From the NCBI GenBank assembly GCA_937900165.1, contig CALCCX010000063.1, positions 1 through 8,334 of the forward strand: 8,334 nucleotides of DNA, given 5' to 3'. This DNA is from an uncultured Acidimicrobiia bacterium (lineage in GTDB: Bacteria; Actinomycetota; Acidimicrobiia; Spongiisociales; Spongiisociaceae). Below the pieces are notes generated by a model, which ran no database searches, was not told where the DNA came from, and saw nothing but the letters and a program-made list of their open reading frames with translations. Below, piece after piece: positions 1 through 5,704 of this stretch. A program made the position numbers and the translations under genes. How positions within the stretch are numbered: the first letter of the stretch is position 1; every line of letters starts with the position of its first letter.

Positions 1-114
1 TCGTGGTGTTGCTTTGCTGTATCACATAGGTACATATGTGCTGTTCGGAATTTTTCCTGCTGCTTGTTTTTTGTTTTTTTTTTGTATTTTTTTTGTTGTT
101 TTTATTTTTTTTTT
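1..114. other. T-rich non-biological tail beyond the left adapter
   Basis: From about 65 to 114 this is almost pure T with scattered G, C and A; 1-64 is a mixed sequence with no recognisable gene. It lies outside the P7 adapter. Read on the minus strand it is adapter followed by A-runs and then noise, the usual appearance of base calls past the end of a short fragment. The open frame across it encodes an artificial Phe-rich hydrophobic stretch that could be mistaken for a membrane anchor. It should be trimmed. Confidence 0.9.
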
Positions 115-180
115 CAAGCAGAAGACGGCATACGAGATATATCAGTGTGACTGGAGTTCAGACGTGTGCTCTTCCGATCT
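115..180. other. Illumina P7 indexed adapter (left end)
   Basis: 115-138 is the P7 flow-cell sequence, 139-146 is an 8-base index (ATATCAGT), and 147-180 is the TruSeq read-adapter arm ending in GCTCTTCCGATCT. It is the exact reverse complement of 8208-8273, index included. Translation of this segment gives the familiar contaminant peptides found in databases (for example CDWSSDVCSSDL). It is synthetic and marks 181 as the first biological base. Confidence 0.99.
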
Positions 181-181
181 C

Positions 182-2374
182 ACCAGCGACCGTGCCCACG
201 CACGCATCATCAGCATGGACTTGTCAGCGGTCAGGCAATATCCGGGCGTGGTCAGGGTCATAACGGCCGACGCTATTCCCGGCAGTAACGACATCAGCCC
301 GGTGCACATGCACGACGAGCCCATACTGGCCGATACGCTGGTCGAATTTGCCGGACAACCCTTGTTTGCGGTGCTTGCAGAAACCCGCACTGCTGCCCGG
401 CACGCGGTACGGCTGGCCTCGGTTGAATATACAGAACTGCCGGCCATCCTGGATATCGAAACGGCTCTGGCCGAAAAATCCTACGTGCTGGAACCGCACA
501 GCATGCAGCGGGGTGATGCGCCAACAGCCCTGGCAGCAGCAACAAACCGTCTGCAGGGTGAAATAACCACCGGCGGGCAGGATCATTTCTATCTGGAAGG
601 ACAGGTATCGATGGCGCTGCCGCAGGAGGACGGCGATATGCTGGTGCTGACGTCATCCCAGCACCCCAGTGAGGTGCAGGCACTGGTCGCGCGCAGCCTC
701 GGCAAGCCGGAACATGCCGTGACCGTGGAAGTGCGCCGTATGGGCGGCGCCTTTGGCGGCAAGGAAACCCAGGCCGCGCAGTGGGCGGCGATTGCCGCAC
801 TGCTGGCCAATGCCAGCCAACGCCCGGTCAAGCTGCGGCTGGACCGCGATGACGACATGCGCAGCACCGGCAAGCGGCATGATTTCCTGATCCGCTACGA
901 CGTGGGTTTCGATGCGCAGGGGCGTATCGAAGGTATCGAGTTCATGCATGCTTTGCGTTGCGGCCTGTCTGCCGACCTGTCCGGGCCGATCGCCGATCGC
1001 GCCATGTTCCACAGCGACAATGCCTATTACCTGCCGCACGTCAGCATCACTTCCTACCGCTGCAAGACCCACACCGTTTCTAACACGGCTTTCAGGGGGT
1101 TTGGCGGCCCGCAGGGCATGCTCGGCATCGAACGGGTGATCGACGCGATTGCTCACCAGCTCGGCCTGGACCCGTTGGCGGTGCGCCGGGTCAACCTGTA
1201 CGGCTTGAATAAACGCAATGTCACGCCCTACCGGATGGTGGTCAAGGACAATGTCCTGCACGAATTGATCACGGAACTGGTGGAATCATCCGACTATCTT
1301 CAAAGGCGTCAACAGATCAGTGAATACAACCGGCAAAGCCCGGTCATCCGCAAGGGCATTGCCCTGACGCCGGCCAAATTCGGCATTTCTTTTACCACCA
1401 CATTTCTGAACCAGGCCGGTGCGCTGGTACACGTCTACAAAGACGGCAGCGTGCACCTCAACCACGGCGGCACCGAGATGGGCCAGGGCTTGATGATCAA
1501 GATCGCGCAGATCGTTGCCGATGAATTTCAGATCGACCTCAAGCACATCAAGATCAGCGCCACCAATACCGGCAAGGTGCCCAACAGTTCCGCAACCGCC
1601 GCTTCGGCCGGCACCGATATGAACGGCATGGCAGCGCAGGCCGCCGCACGTAAAATCAAAAAGCGCCTGGTCAAATTTGCTGCCAAAAAATTCAGTGCCA
1701 AAAATTCCAGTGTTGATAAGGCTGATATCCGCTTTATCGACAACCGGGTGCAAGCCGGCAAGCAGTCCATCAGCTTTGCCGGGCTGGCAGAACAGGCATG
1801 GCGGGCCAGAATCTCCTTATCAGCAACGGGTTTTTACAAGACACCGAAAATCCACTACGACATTGAAACTTTCAGTGGCCGGCCATTCCTGTACTTTGCC
1901 TACGGTGCTGCGGTCTCCGAAGTTGAGATCGACTGCCTGAGCGGCGAACACCGCATCACCCGCGTCGATATCCTCTACGACGCCGGCAGGTCATTGAACC
2001 CGGCCATCGACATCGGCCAGATCGAAGGTGGCTTCGTGCAGGGCGCAGGCTGGCTGACCAGCGAGGAACTGTGCTGGGACGCCAAAGGCCATCTGAGCAC
2101 GCATGCGCCGTCGACCTACAAGATACCCACCGTGGGTGATATGCCCAAGGTATTCAATGTCAAAATCTGGGACGAGGGAAGAAACAGGGAAAAGACCATC
2201 CACCGCTCCAAAGCGGTGGGCGAGCCACCGCTGATGCTGGCGATCTCCGTGCACAGCGCGATCAACCAGGCCATTGCCGGCCAGCTGAACAGTGCAAGCC
2301 TGCCATCGTTAAACACCCCGGCTACACCGGAGACCATCCTCAACTGCCTGAGTAACGCCAGGGAGGAAAACTGA
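182..2374 (+). CDS. xdhB: Xanthine dehydrogenase molybdenum-binding subunit, 5'-truncated
   Basis: Large, Moco-binding subunit of cytoplasmic xanthine dehydrogenase, which oxidises hypoxanthine to xanthine and xanthine to urate with an iron-sulfur/FAD partner subunit. About 730 residues remain. The family is usually about 770-800, so roughly 40-60 N-terminal residues are lost where the adapter begins; upstream in-frame codons are adapter translation. Visible family motifs are GGQDHFYLEGQ (572-604), the Moco-site RMGGAFGGKE (737-766), the TAFRGFGGPQG segment near 1087-1117, GTEMGQGL (1469-1492), an SATAASAGTDMNG segment near 1590-1630, and the KAVGEPP motif whose Glu (codon 2222-2224) is the expected catalytic base. 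The stop is 2 bp before the puuD start, so the two are an operon. The partner xdhA would lie upstream, outside the window. An aldehyde oxidase homologue is possible, but the puuD neighbour favours xanthine. Source looks gammaproteobacterial (inference). Confidence 0.93.
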   Translation, partial: TSDRAHARIISMDLSAVRQYPGVVRVITADAIPGSNDISPVHMHDEPILADTLVEFAGQPLFAVLAETRTAARHAVRLASVEYTELPAILDIETALAEKSYVLEPHSMQRGDAPTALAAATNRLQGEITTGGQDHFYLEGQVSMALPQEDGDMLVLTSSQHPSEVQALVARSLGKPEHAVTVEVRRMGGAFGGKETQAAQWAAIAALLANASQRPVKLRLDRDDDMRSTGKRHDFLIRYDVGFDAQGRIEGIEFMHALRCGLSADLSGPIADRAMFHSDNAYYLPHVSITSYRCKTHTVSNTAFRGFGGPQGMLGIERVIDAIAHQLGLDPLAVRRVNLYGLNKRNVTPYRMVVKDNVLHELITELVESSDYLQRRQQISEYNRQSPVIRKGIALTPAKFGISFTTTFLNQAGALVHVYKDGSVHLNHGGTEMGQGLMIKIAQIVADEFQIDLKHIKISATNTGKVPNSSATAASAGTDMNGMAAQAAARKIKKRLVKFAAKKFSAKNSSVDKADIRFIDNRVQAGKQSISFAGLAEQAWRARISLSATGFYKTPKIHYDIETFSGRPFLYFAYGAAVSEVEIDCLSGEHRITRVDILYDAGRSLNPAIDIGQIEGGFVQGAGWLTSEELCWDAKGHLSTHAPSTYKIPTVGDMPKVFNVKIWDEGRNREKTIHRSKAVGEPPLMLAISVHSAINQAIAGQLNSASLPSLNTPATPETILNCLSNAREEN

Positions 2375-2376
2375 CC

Positions 2377-2793
2377 ATGGAAGCGCACCTGACGATGTGG
2401 CTGGGCCTGCTGATCCGCTGGGCGCATTTTATCTTCGGCATTGCCTGGATCGGCGCGTCGTTTTATTTCAACTGGCTGGAAAACCACCTGCAACGCCAGC
2501 AACGGCCCGATGGCATCGCCGGTGACTTATGGGCGATGCACGGCGGCGGTTTCTATTACCTGAAGAAATATGCCGTGGCGCCAAAGCAACTGCCGCCTGC
2601 TTTGCACTGGTTCAAATGGGAAGCCTACTGGACCTGGCTCAGCGGCATGGCACTGCTGATCATCGTGTTCTACCTGAATGCACAGACCTATATGCTCAAG
2701 CCGGGTGGCACCGGTATAACGCCGGTGATCGCGGTGTCTATCGGTGTCGGTTCGCTATTGGCAAGTTGGGTGTTTTATGACCTGCTGTGCCGC
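2377..2793 (+). CDS. puuD: Membrane-bound urate oxidase PuuD, N-terminal fragment
   Basis: PuuD-type urate hydroxylase oxidises urate to 5-hydroxyisourate in the cytoplasmic membrane. The full protein is about 400 residues, with several membrane helices and commonly a C-terminal cytochrome c domain. Only about 139 residues are present. Three hydrophobic segments are visible at about residues 7-30, 79-101 and 113-134. The first carries a conserved-looking RWAHFIFGIAWIGASFYFNW stretch with a His inside the helix. The HGGGFYYLKKY and WFKWEAYWTWLSG segments are typical of the family. The start overlaps the strong ribosome binding site region at the end of xdhB, so translation is probably coupled. 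The remaining two-thirds, including any cytochrome domain, is absent because the contig switches genome at about 2779-2796. Confidence 0.85.
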
Positions 2794-3042
2794 TCGGCCG
2801 AAGGTGACCATGTGGCGGTCGAGATCAAGCGGCGCGGAGAGATGGATGGGGTCGAACAACTGACCCGCTACCTCGATCGAATGTCCAACGATTCCAGGCT
2901 CCATCCATTGCGAGGCATCTTCGCTGCTCAGCTGATCGCCCCCCAGGCCAAGGTTCTGGCAGAGGCGAGGGGCATCAAATGTGTGGAAGTCGACTACGAC
3001 GACCTGAGAGGCACCCCTTCCAACGAACTCCGCCTCTTCTAG
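2377..3042 (+). CDS. Chimeric open frame: PuuD N-terminus joined to NucS C-terminus (probable assembly artefact)
   Basis: This 221-codon frame is open from a good start (GGAGGA at 2362-2367, 9 nt before ATG) to TAG at 3040-3042, but it combines two unrelated proteins. Residues 1-134 are the membrane part of urate oxidase PuuD. Residues from about 135 to 221 are the nuclease domain of NucS/EndoMS. Residues 135-139 (Asp-Leu-Leu-Cys-Arg) fit both families. No natural PuuD-NucS fusion is known to me, PuuD would lose most of its membrane helices, and NucS would lose its DNA-binding N-terminal half. With adapters at both contig ends, a false join is the simplest explanation. It should not be annotated as a functional gene; the two halves are described separately. 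Confidence 0.85.
   Translation: MEAHLTMWLGLLIRWAHFIFGIAWIGASFYFNWLENHLQRQQRPDGIAGDLWAMHGGGFYYLKKYAVAPKQLPPALHWFKWEAYWTWLSGMALLIIVFYLNAQTYMLKPGGTGITPVIAVSIGVGSLLASWVFYDLLCRSAEGDHVAVEIKRRGEMDGVEQLTRYLDRMSNDSRLHPLRGIFAAQLIAPQAKVLAEARGIKCVEVDYDDLRGTPSNELRLF
2779..2796. other. Chimera junction: shared short coding word
   Basis: The 15 bases 2779-2793 encode Asp-Leu-Leu-Cys-Arg. PuuD proteins have a YDLLCRS motif at the end of their third helix, and actinobacterial NucS proteins have VDLLCR at the start of the nuclease core. Upstream the protein matches only PuuD; downstream it matches only NucS. The exact breakpoint cannot be placed inside the shared word, and 2794-2796 (Ser) could belong to either. 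This is what a de Bruijn graph misjoin or template switch at microhomology leaves behind. Confidence 0.75.
2779..3042 (+). CDS. nucS: Mismatch endonuclease NucS/EndoMS, C-terminal fragment
   Basis: NucS cleaves both strands at mismatches and provides non-canonical mismatch repair in Actinomycetota and many archaea that lack MutS/MutL. This fragment (about 87 of about 220-230 residues) is the RecB-like nuclease domain. The Asp at 2779-2781 lies 14 residues before the E-I-K of VAVEIKRRGE (Glu 2821-2823, Lys 2827-2829). That matches the D-(13 residues)-E-x-K spacing of the archaeal enzyme's catalytic residues, as I recall them. GVEQLTRYLDRM, RGIFAAQ, and the ending in LRLF are strong family marks; the C-terminal LRLF is the sliding-clamp contact reported for actinobacterial NucS. 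The N-terminal dimerisation/DNA-binding domain is missing. It is read in the frame of the upstream puuD fragment only because of the misjoin. Its presence points to Actinomycetota for the rest of the window. Confidence 0.88.
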   Translation, partial: DLLCRSAEGDHVAVEIKRRGEMDGVEQLTRYLDRMSNDSRLHPLRGIFAAQLIAPQAKVLAEARGIKCVEVDYDDLRGTPSNELRLF

Positions 3043-3120
3043 TCGCGACTATCAGCCCCCGCGGGGAGGAGAGAGGTGGTGCAGGTACTTCTGACAACAA
3101 CATCTGTCCCCCCGGACGGG

Positions 3121-3137
3121 CGAACCCTGCGGGTTCG
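3121..3137. repeat. Perfect hairpin, 7-bp stem, 3-nt loop
   Basis: CGAACCC-TGC-GGGTTCG is a perfect 7-bp inverted repeat around a three-base loop, about 80 bp after the nucS stop. It is of the same build as the other triloop palindromes in this part of the window. There is no downstream T-run. Confidence 0.7.
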
Positions 3138-3172
3138 ATAGGTACGAGCCGTTCGTTTGGGGGTGACGAGGC

Positions 3173-3187
3173 CTCGACTTCGTCGAG
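3173..3187. repeat. Perfect hairpin, 6-bp stem, TTC loop
   Basis: CTCGAC-TTC-GTCGAG is a perfect 6-bp inverted repeat with a TTC loop. The loop is shared with the hairpins at 3465-3483 and 8182-8202; its complement GAA forms the loop at 3362-3378 and 6784-6800. Confidence 0.65.
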
Positions 3188-3285
3188 ATCAGCTTGCGAG
3201 CGGAGGGGGGCACCGAACCCGCGCAAGTATGCCGGCTGGTGGGTTGGACCGGCAGCAAGTACTCATGGTCAGAACCGCCCCCTCC

Positions 3286-3353
3286 GGCGGCGAAAAATGA
3301 CTCGCCGCCACCTCCCCCAACTGTCCGGCTCGTTCCTCACCGCACGGGGGAGG
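3286..3353. repeat. Two adjacent perfect stems (structured block)
   Basis: GGCGGCGA (3286-3293) pairs perfectly with TCGCCGCC (3302-3309) around an 8-nt loop. Immediately after, CCTCCCCC (3311-3318) pairs perfectly with GGGGGAGG (3346-3353) around a 27-nt loop. Two consecutive 8-bp GC-rich stems in non-coding DNA suggest a folded repeat or RNA structure. A GGGGAGGAGA word recurs at 3063-3072 and within 3346-3356, hinting at a repeated module. Confidence 0.5.
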
Positions 3354-3361
3354 AGATGTAA

Positions 3362-3378
3362 CCCCGACGAAGTCGGGG
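3362..3378. repeat. Perfect hairpin, 7-bp stem, GAA loop
   Basis: CCCCGAC-GAA-GTCGGGG is a perfect 7-bp inverted repeat. The GAA loop is the complement of the TTC loop in the neighbouring hairpins, so it belongs to the same structural class read from the other strand. Confidence 0.7.
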
Positions 3379-3436
3379 CGGGCACTCTTGCCGCAAACAT
3401 GGACTTGCGCGCCGACCTGAACCAGCACAATCGTCT

Positions 3437-3485
3437 GTAGCTGCCGTTCGCTTTGCTCACTAACAGAGTTGCTTCGCAACTCTCG
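3437..3485. repeat. Dispersed hairpin element, copy 1
   Basis: The element starts GTAGCTGCCG (3437-3446) and, after a 13-nt variable part, continues CTAACAGAGTTGC-TTC-GCAACTCTCG (3460-3485). The core 3465-3483 is an 8-bp perfect stem with a TTC loop. The same order, with a longer variable part and a 9-bp stem, recurs in the same orientation at 8144-8204. The hairpin sits 4 bp beyond the acyl-CoA dehydrogenase stop, so it may help end or stabilise that transcript. No T-run follows on either strand. Confidence 0.65.
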
Positions 3486-3487
3486 GC

Positions 3488-4696
3488 TTACCAGTACGTT
3501 TCTCGGACGTCGTTCACGTCGTAGCCGAAGGCTTCTTTGCCGATATACCACAGGCACTCGTCGCTCTTGGCCGGCATCAGGCCACAGCATCTGATGTCGC
3601 GGTAGTAGCGCTCCAGCGGCAGGTGTTTTGAGATGGTGGAGCCGCCGCAGATGCGGATGGCATCGGATGCGATACGCGGGCCGTACTCGCCGACGAAGAA
3701 CTTGGCGCGGTGAATGGCGGCATTAGTCGTCGGCGAACCTGGATCGCTCAGCACCTGGCGAGCAGCCGAGTAAGTGAGCTCGCGAGAGGCTTCGACGAGC
3801 ACGCTCAGCTCGCCTATCCGGTGGCGGAGCATCTCGTTTTCGATCATCGGAGTGCCGGTGCCGTGCATCTTCTTGGCGCCCATGTACTCGACGACAAAAT
3901 CATAGGTCGCTTCGATGATCCCGAGGTACGCGGCCGTGAATCCCCCAACAACCCAATGCGGTTCGGCGGCCAGCTTTTGCATCACAAGACCTTCGATCCC
4001 AAGGAACAGACGATCAGAGGGGACCTGGCAGTCATCGAGGTACATGTTGTTCGAGACCGTGCCTCGCATGCCCATGGTGTCCCACATCTCCTCGATGCGG
4101 ACTCCAGGGTCTGACTCCTTCACCACGATCCAACTCACCGTCGCAACTTCGCCGGTCCGTTTTTCCTCCGGGACCAACGCCACCACGTAGTAGTCGGCGT
4201 TGCCGGACATCGACACGAAGCTCTTCTTGCCGTTGATCACGAACCCGTCGTCGACCCTGGCGTATTTCGTCGAAAGCGAGCCGGGGTGGAAACCGGCTCC
4301 TGGTTCGGTCAGTGAGGCCGCGAACAGCTTTCCATCCATTGCCTCGGCGAAGGCCCAGTCGCGGAACTCGTTCATTCTCTTGCCGTGGCGCCCGCCGACA
4401 TCGCTGACGTCGAGTTCGGCCAGCATGCCGATGACGATGTTATGCATGTTGAAGCCGACCGCGGTCGAGCCGTCCCCTCTGGCCAGGCGGCCGGCTGCAC
4501 GCGTGTAGTCGTAGAAATCGGCGCCCATGCCGCCATGGCTCTCCGGCACCATCAGCCCGAACAGGCCAGCCTGGCGGAGATCGTCGAAGTTCTCCACCGG
4601 GAACGTGGCGTCGCGGTCGTAGCCGCGTGCTCGGGTTGCGAAACCCTTCGCTAGTTGGTCGCAAACCTCGAAGAGCTCGCCTGTGTCGATGGCCAT
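3488..4696 (-). CDS. Acyl-CoA dehydrogenase family flavoprotein (atypical active site)
   Basis: A 402-residue soluble FAD enzyme of the acyl-CoA dehydrogenase fold, of usual length. An N-terminal helical domain (about 1-120) has the FGLMVPESHGGMG motif (46-58). The beta domain has the FAD-contacting SLTEPGAG (128-135) and GFVINGKKSFVS (151-162). The C-terminal helical domain has RICGGSTISKHLPLERYYRD (348-367). After that RD the canonical family has a Glu-Gly-Thr catalytic element; here the aligned position is Pro375. E245, seven residues before the second Gly of GG251-252, sits where isovaleryl-CoA dehydrogenase carries its catalytic Glu, so it is a candidate base (inference). A flavin monooxygenase relative is the main alternative. 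The start is chosen for GGGAGG at 4701-4706; a frame extension to 4747 has no family residues. It is the last of three co-directional genes, 148 bp after the SDR gene. Substrate unknown. Confidence 0.9.
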   Translation of the reverse strand: MAIDTGELFEVCDQLAKGFATRARGYDRDATFPVENFDDLRQAGLFGLMVPESHGGMGADFYDYTRAAGRLARGDGSTAVGFNMHNIVIGMLAELDVSDVGGRHGKRMNEFRDWAFAEAMDGKLFAASLTEPGAGFHPGSLSTKYARVDDGFVINGKKSFVSMSGNADYYVVALVPEEKRTGEVATVSWIVVKESDPGVRIEEMWDTMGMRGTVSNNMYLDDCQVPSDRLFLGIEGLVMQKLAAEPHWVVGGFTAAYLGIIEATYDFVVEYMGAKKMHGTGTPMIENEMLRHRIGELSVLVEASRELTYSAARQVLSDPGSPTTNAAIHRAKFFVGEYGPRIASDAIRICGGSTISKHLPLERYYRDIRCCGLMPAKSDECLWYIGKEAFGYDVNDVRETYW

Positions 4697-4700
4697 GGTG

Positions 4701-4706
4701 CCTCCC
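4701..4706 (-). promoter_or_regulatory. Ribosome binding site fixing the ACAD start
   Basis: On the minus strand AGGGAGG precedes ATG (4694-4696) by four bases. This supports the start at 4696 over the in-frame ATG at 4747, whose 17 extra residues are Arg-rich and unlike the family. Confidence 0.7.
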
Positions 4707-4743
4707 TGGCATTGGCGTGTTCGCAGGGTCCGCTCTCGCGCGA

Positions 4744-4756
4744 ACACAGTCTGTGT
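4744..4756. promoter_or_regulatory. Short perfect inverted repeat upstream of ACAD gene (possible operator)
   Basis: ACACAG-T-CTGTGT lies 48-60 bp upstream of the ACAD start, in the 148-bp gap after the SDR stop. Its size and position would suit a dimeric repressor site. There is no second copy near the amidase start and no regulator gene in the window, so this is a weak suggestion. The rest of the gap (4697-4844) shows no gene. Confidence 0.25.
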
Positions 4757-4844
4757 GTGAACAGCAACGTAGAGTGGTCGCGTTCCCTATCCCTAGAGGC
4801 AAAAGGCCCAACCGGCCCGGTCGCTGCGGCCCGTAGCTCCGTGG

Positions 4845-5606
4845 TCAGAATTGAATCCCGCGGGTGAGGGCGCCATCGATGACCAGGTTCGTCCCGGTGG
4901 TGAAACTGGATACCGGGCTTGCCAGGAATACCACTCCTGCTGCCATTTCCTGAGGAGTTCCCATGCGGCCGGTGGGGTTCAGTCCCATCGCGACCTCGAA
5001 GAACTCTGGGTTACCTGCTTCGATGTCTTCCCAGACGCCGCCAGGGAAATAGGTGTTTCCGGGCGACACAGTGTTCGCCCTGATCCCCTTGCCTGCCAGC
5101 TGGTAAGCAAGGCCTTGAATGTAGGCCGTGATAGCGGACTTGGCAGTCCCGTATGGACCGGAGGCGAAGTCGACCTCCCGACCTGACACACTCGAGATGG
5201 CGACAATTGACGCCGCATCGCTCTTTTCCAAATGCGAAAGCGCAGCCTTGACAAGACGAACCGTTCCCATGAGATCGACTTTGAGCGATGCCTCCCAGTT
5301 CTCGTCGGTGTCCTCGATGGCCAGGGCACTGACGTTGCTAACGATCATGTCGATCGCCCCGAACCTGGCAGCCGAGTCTTTCACCCATGCGTCGATGGCC
5401 GCCCCGTCGCCCACGTCCATGGTCGTTCCCGCAACATCTGCACCTGTGCCCGAGAGGGCCTCGGTGGTTGCTTCGACGTCTGAGGCGGTACGTGCGCAGA
5501 ACCCGACGTTCGCGCCCTCGGCGAGGAAAGTCTCCACGATTGAGCGGCCAATACCTCTGGTGCCGCCCGTCACCAACGCTGTACGTCCTTCGAGTTTCAG
5601 GTCCAT
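4845..5606 (-). CDS. Short-chain dehydrogenase/reductase (classical SDR)
   Basis: A 253-residue NAD(P)-dependent oxidoreductase of standard classical-SDR length. The cofactor motif TGGTRGIG is at 13-20, Asp64 at the adenine contact (TMDV), NVSA at 91-94 replaces the usual NNAG, Ser138/139, and the catalytic YxxxK is Tyr152 to Lys156 (PYGTAKSA). N178 lies in RANTVSPG. The C-terminal TGTNLVIDGALTRG (237-250) is the usual SDR end. No Asp ends the second beta strand (FCART at 36-40), so NADPH is as likely as NADH. Start: AGGAGG (plus 5613-5618), 6 nt before ATG. It follows the amidase gene by 98 bp and precedes the ACAD gene by 148 bp, all on the minus strand. Such enzymes are often 3-oxoacyl or alcohol dehydrogenases; the substrate cannot be read from sequence. 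Confidence 0.92.
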   Translation of the reverse strand: MDLKLEGRTALVTGGTRGIGRSIVETFLAEGANVGFCARTASDVEATTEALSGTGADVAGTTMDVGDGAAIDAWVKDSAARFGAIDMIVSNVSALAIEDTDENWEASLKVDLMGTVRLVKAALSHLEKSDAASIVAISSVSGREVDFASGPYGTAKSAITAYIQGLAYQLAGKGIRANTVSPGNTYFPGGVWEDIEAGNPEFFEVAMGLNPTGRMGTPQEMAAGVVFLASPVSSFTTGTNLVIDGALTRGIQF

Positions 5607-5704
5607 TGGTCGCCTCCTGGATGGTTTGGTTTCTGTCCTTGTCTAGCAGTTTGGCGGTCTCTCAAAAGGCTCGGTGCTTGGCGGGTTGCTCCTGGTGCTC
5701 GTGG

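Larger units (their letters stand above)
3043..3487. other. Gene-free, hairpin-rich intergenic interval
   Basis: This 445-bp stretch lies between convergent nucS and the acyl-CoA dehydrogenase gene. Several open frames cross it, but they are rich in Pro, Arg, Gly and Ser, have no domain and no good ribosome binding site, and read through the inverted repeats, so I call none of them. It contains perfect palindromes at 3041-3050 (AGTCGCGACT) and 3057-3066, hairpins at 3121-3137, 3173-3187, 3286-3309, 3311-3353 and 3362-3378, and a dispersed element at 3437-3485. No run of T follows any hairpin, so classical intrinsic terminators are not evident. Confidence 0.7.

Noticed and set aside
14..181. 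Signal peptide or membrane anchor at the start of xanthine dehydrogenase
   Set aside because: The hydrophobic stretch is translation of a T-run and the following residues are translated adapter; XDH is cytoplasmic.
2377..3042. New membrane-anchored nuclease (defence-like PuuD-NucS fusion)
   Set aside because: The breakpoint sits on a coding word shared by both families, both partners are truncated at otherwise invariant places, and the contig shows other assembly faults.
2979..3440. 153-codon plus-strand open frame over the nucS end and the intergenic interval
   Set aside because: It overlaps the nucS C-terminus in another frame, has a Pro/Arg/Gly/Ser-rich composition with no domain, and runs through several inverted repeats.
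3465..3483. Classical rho-independent terminator for the ACAD gene
   Set aside because: The hairpin is well placed but no T-run follows on the minus strand; it is listed as a repeat element instead.
3041..3485. CRISPR array
   Set aside because: The repeats are short palindromes with different stems and irregular spacing, not identical direct repeats with equal spacers, and no cas gene is present.
3189..3590. 133-codon minus-strand open frame overlapping the ACAD 3' end
   Set aside because: It overlaps a well-supported gene, has no family features, and covers the palindrome-rich non-coding DNA.
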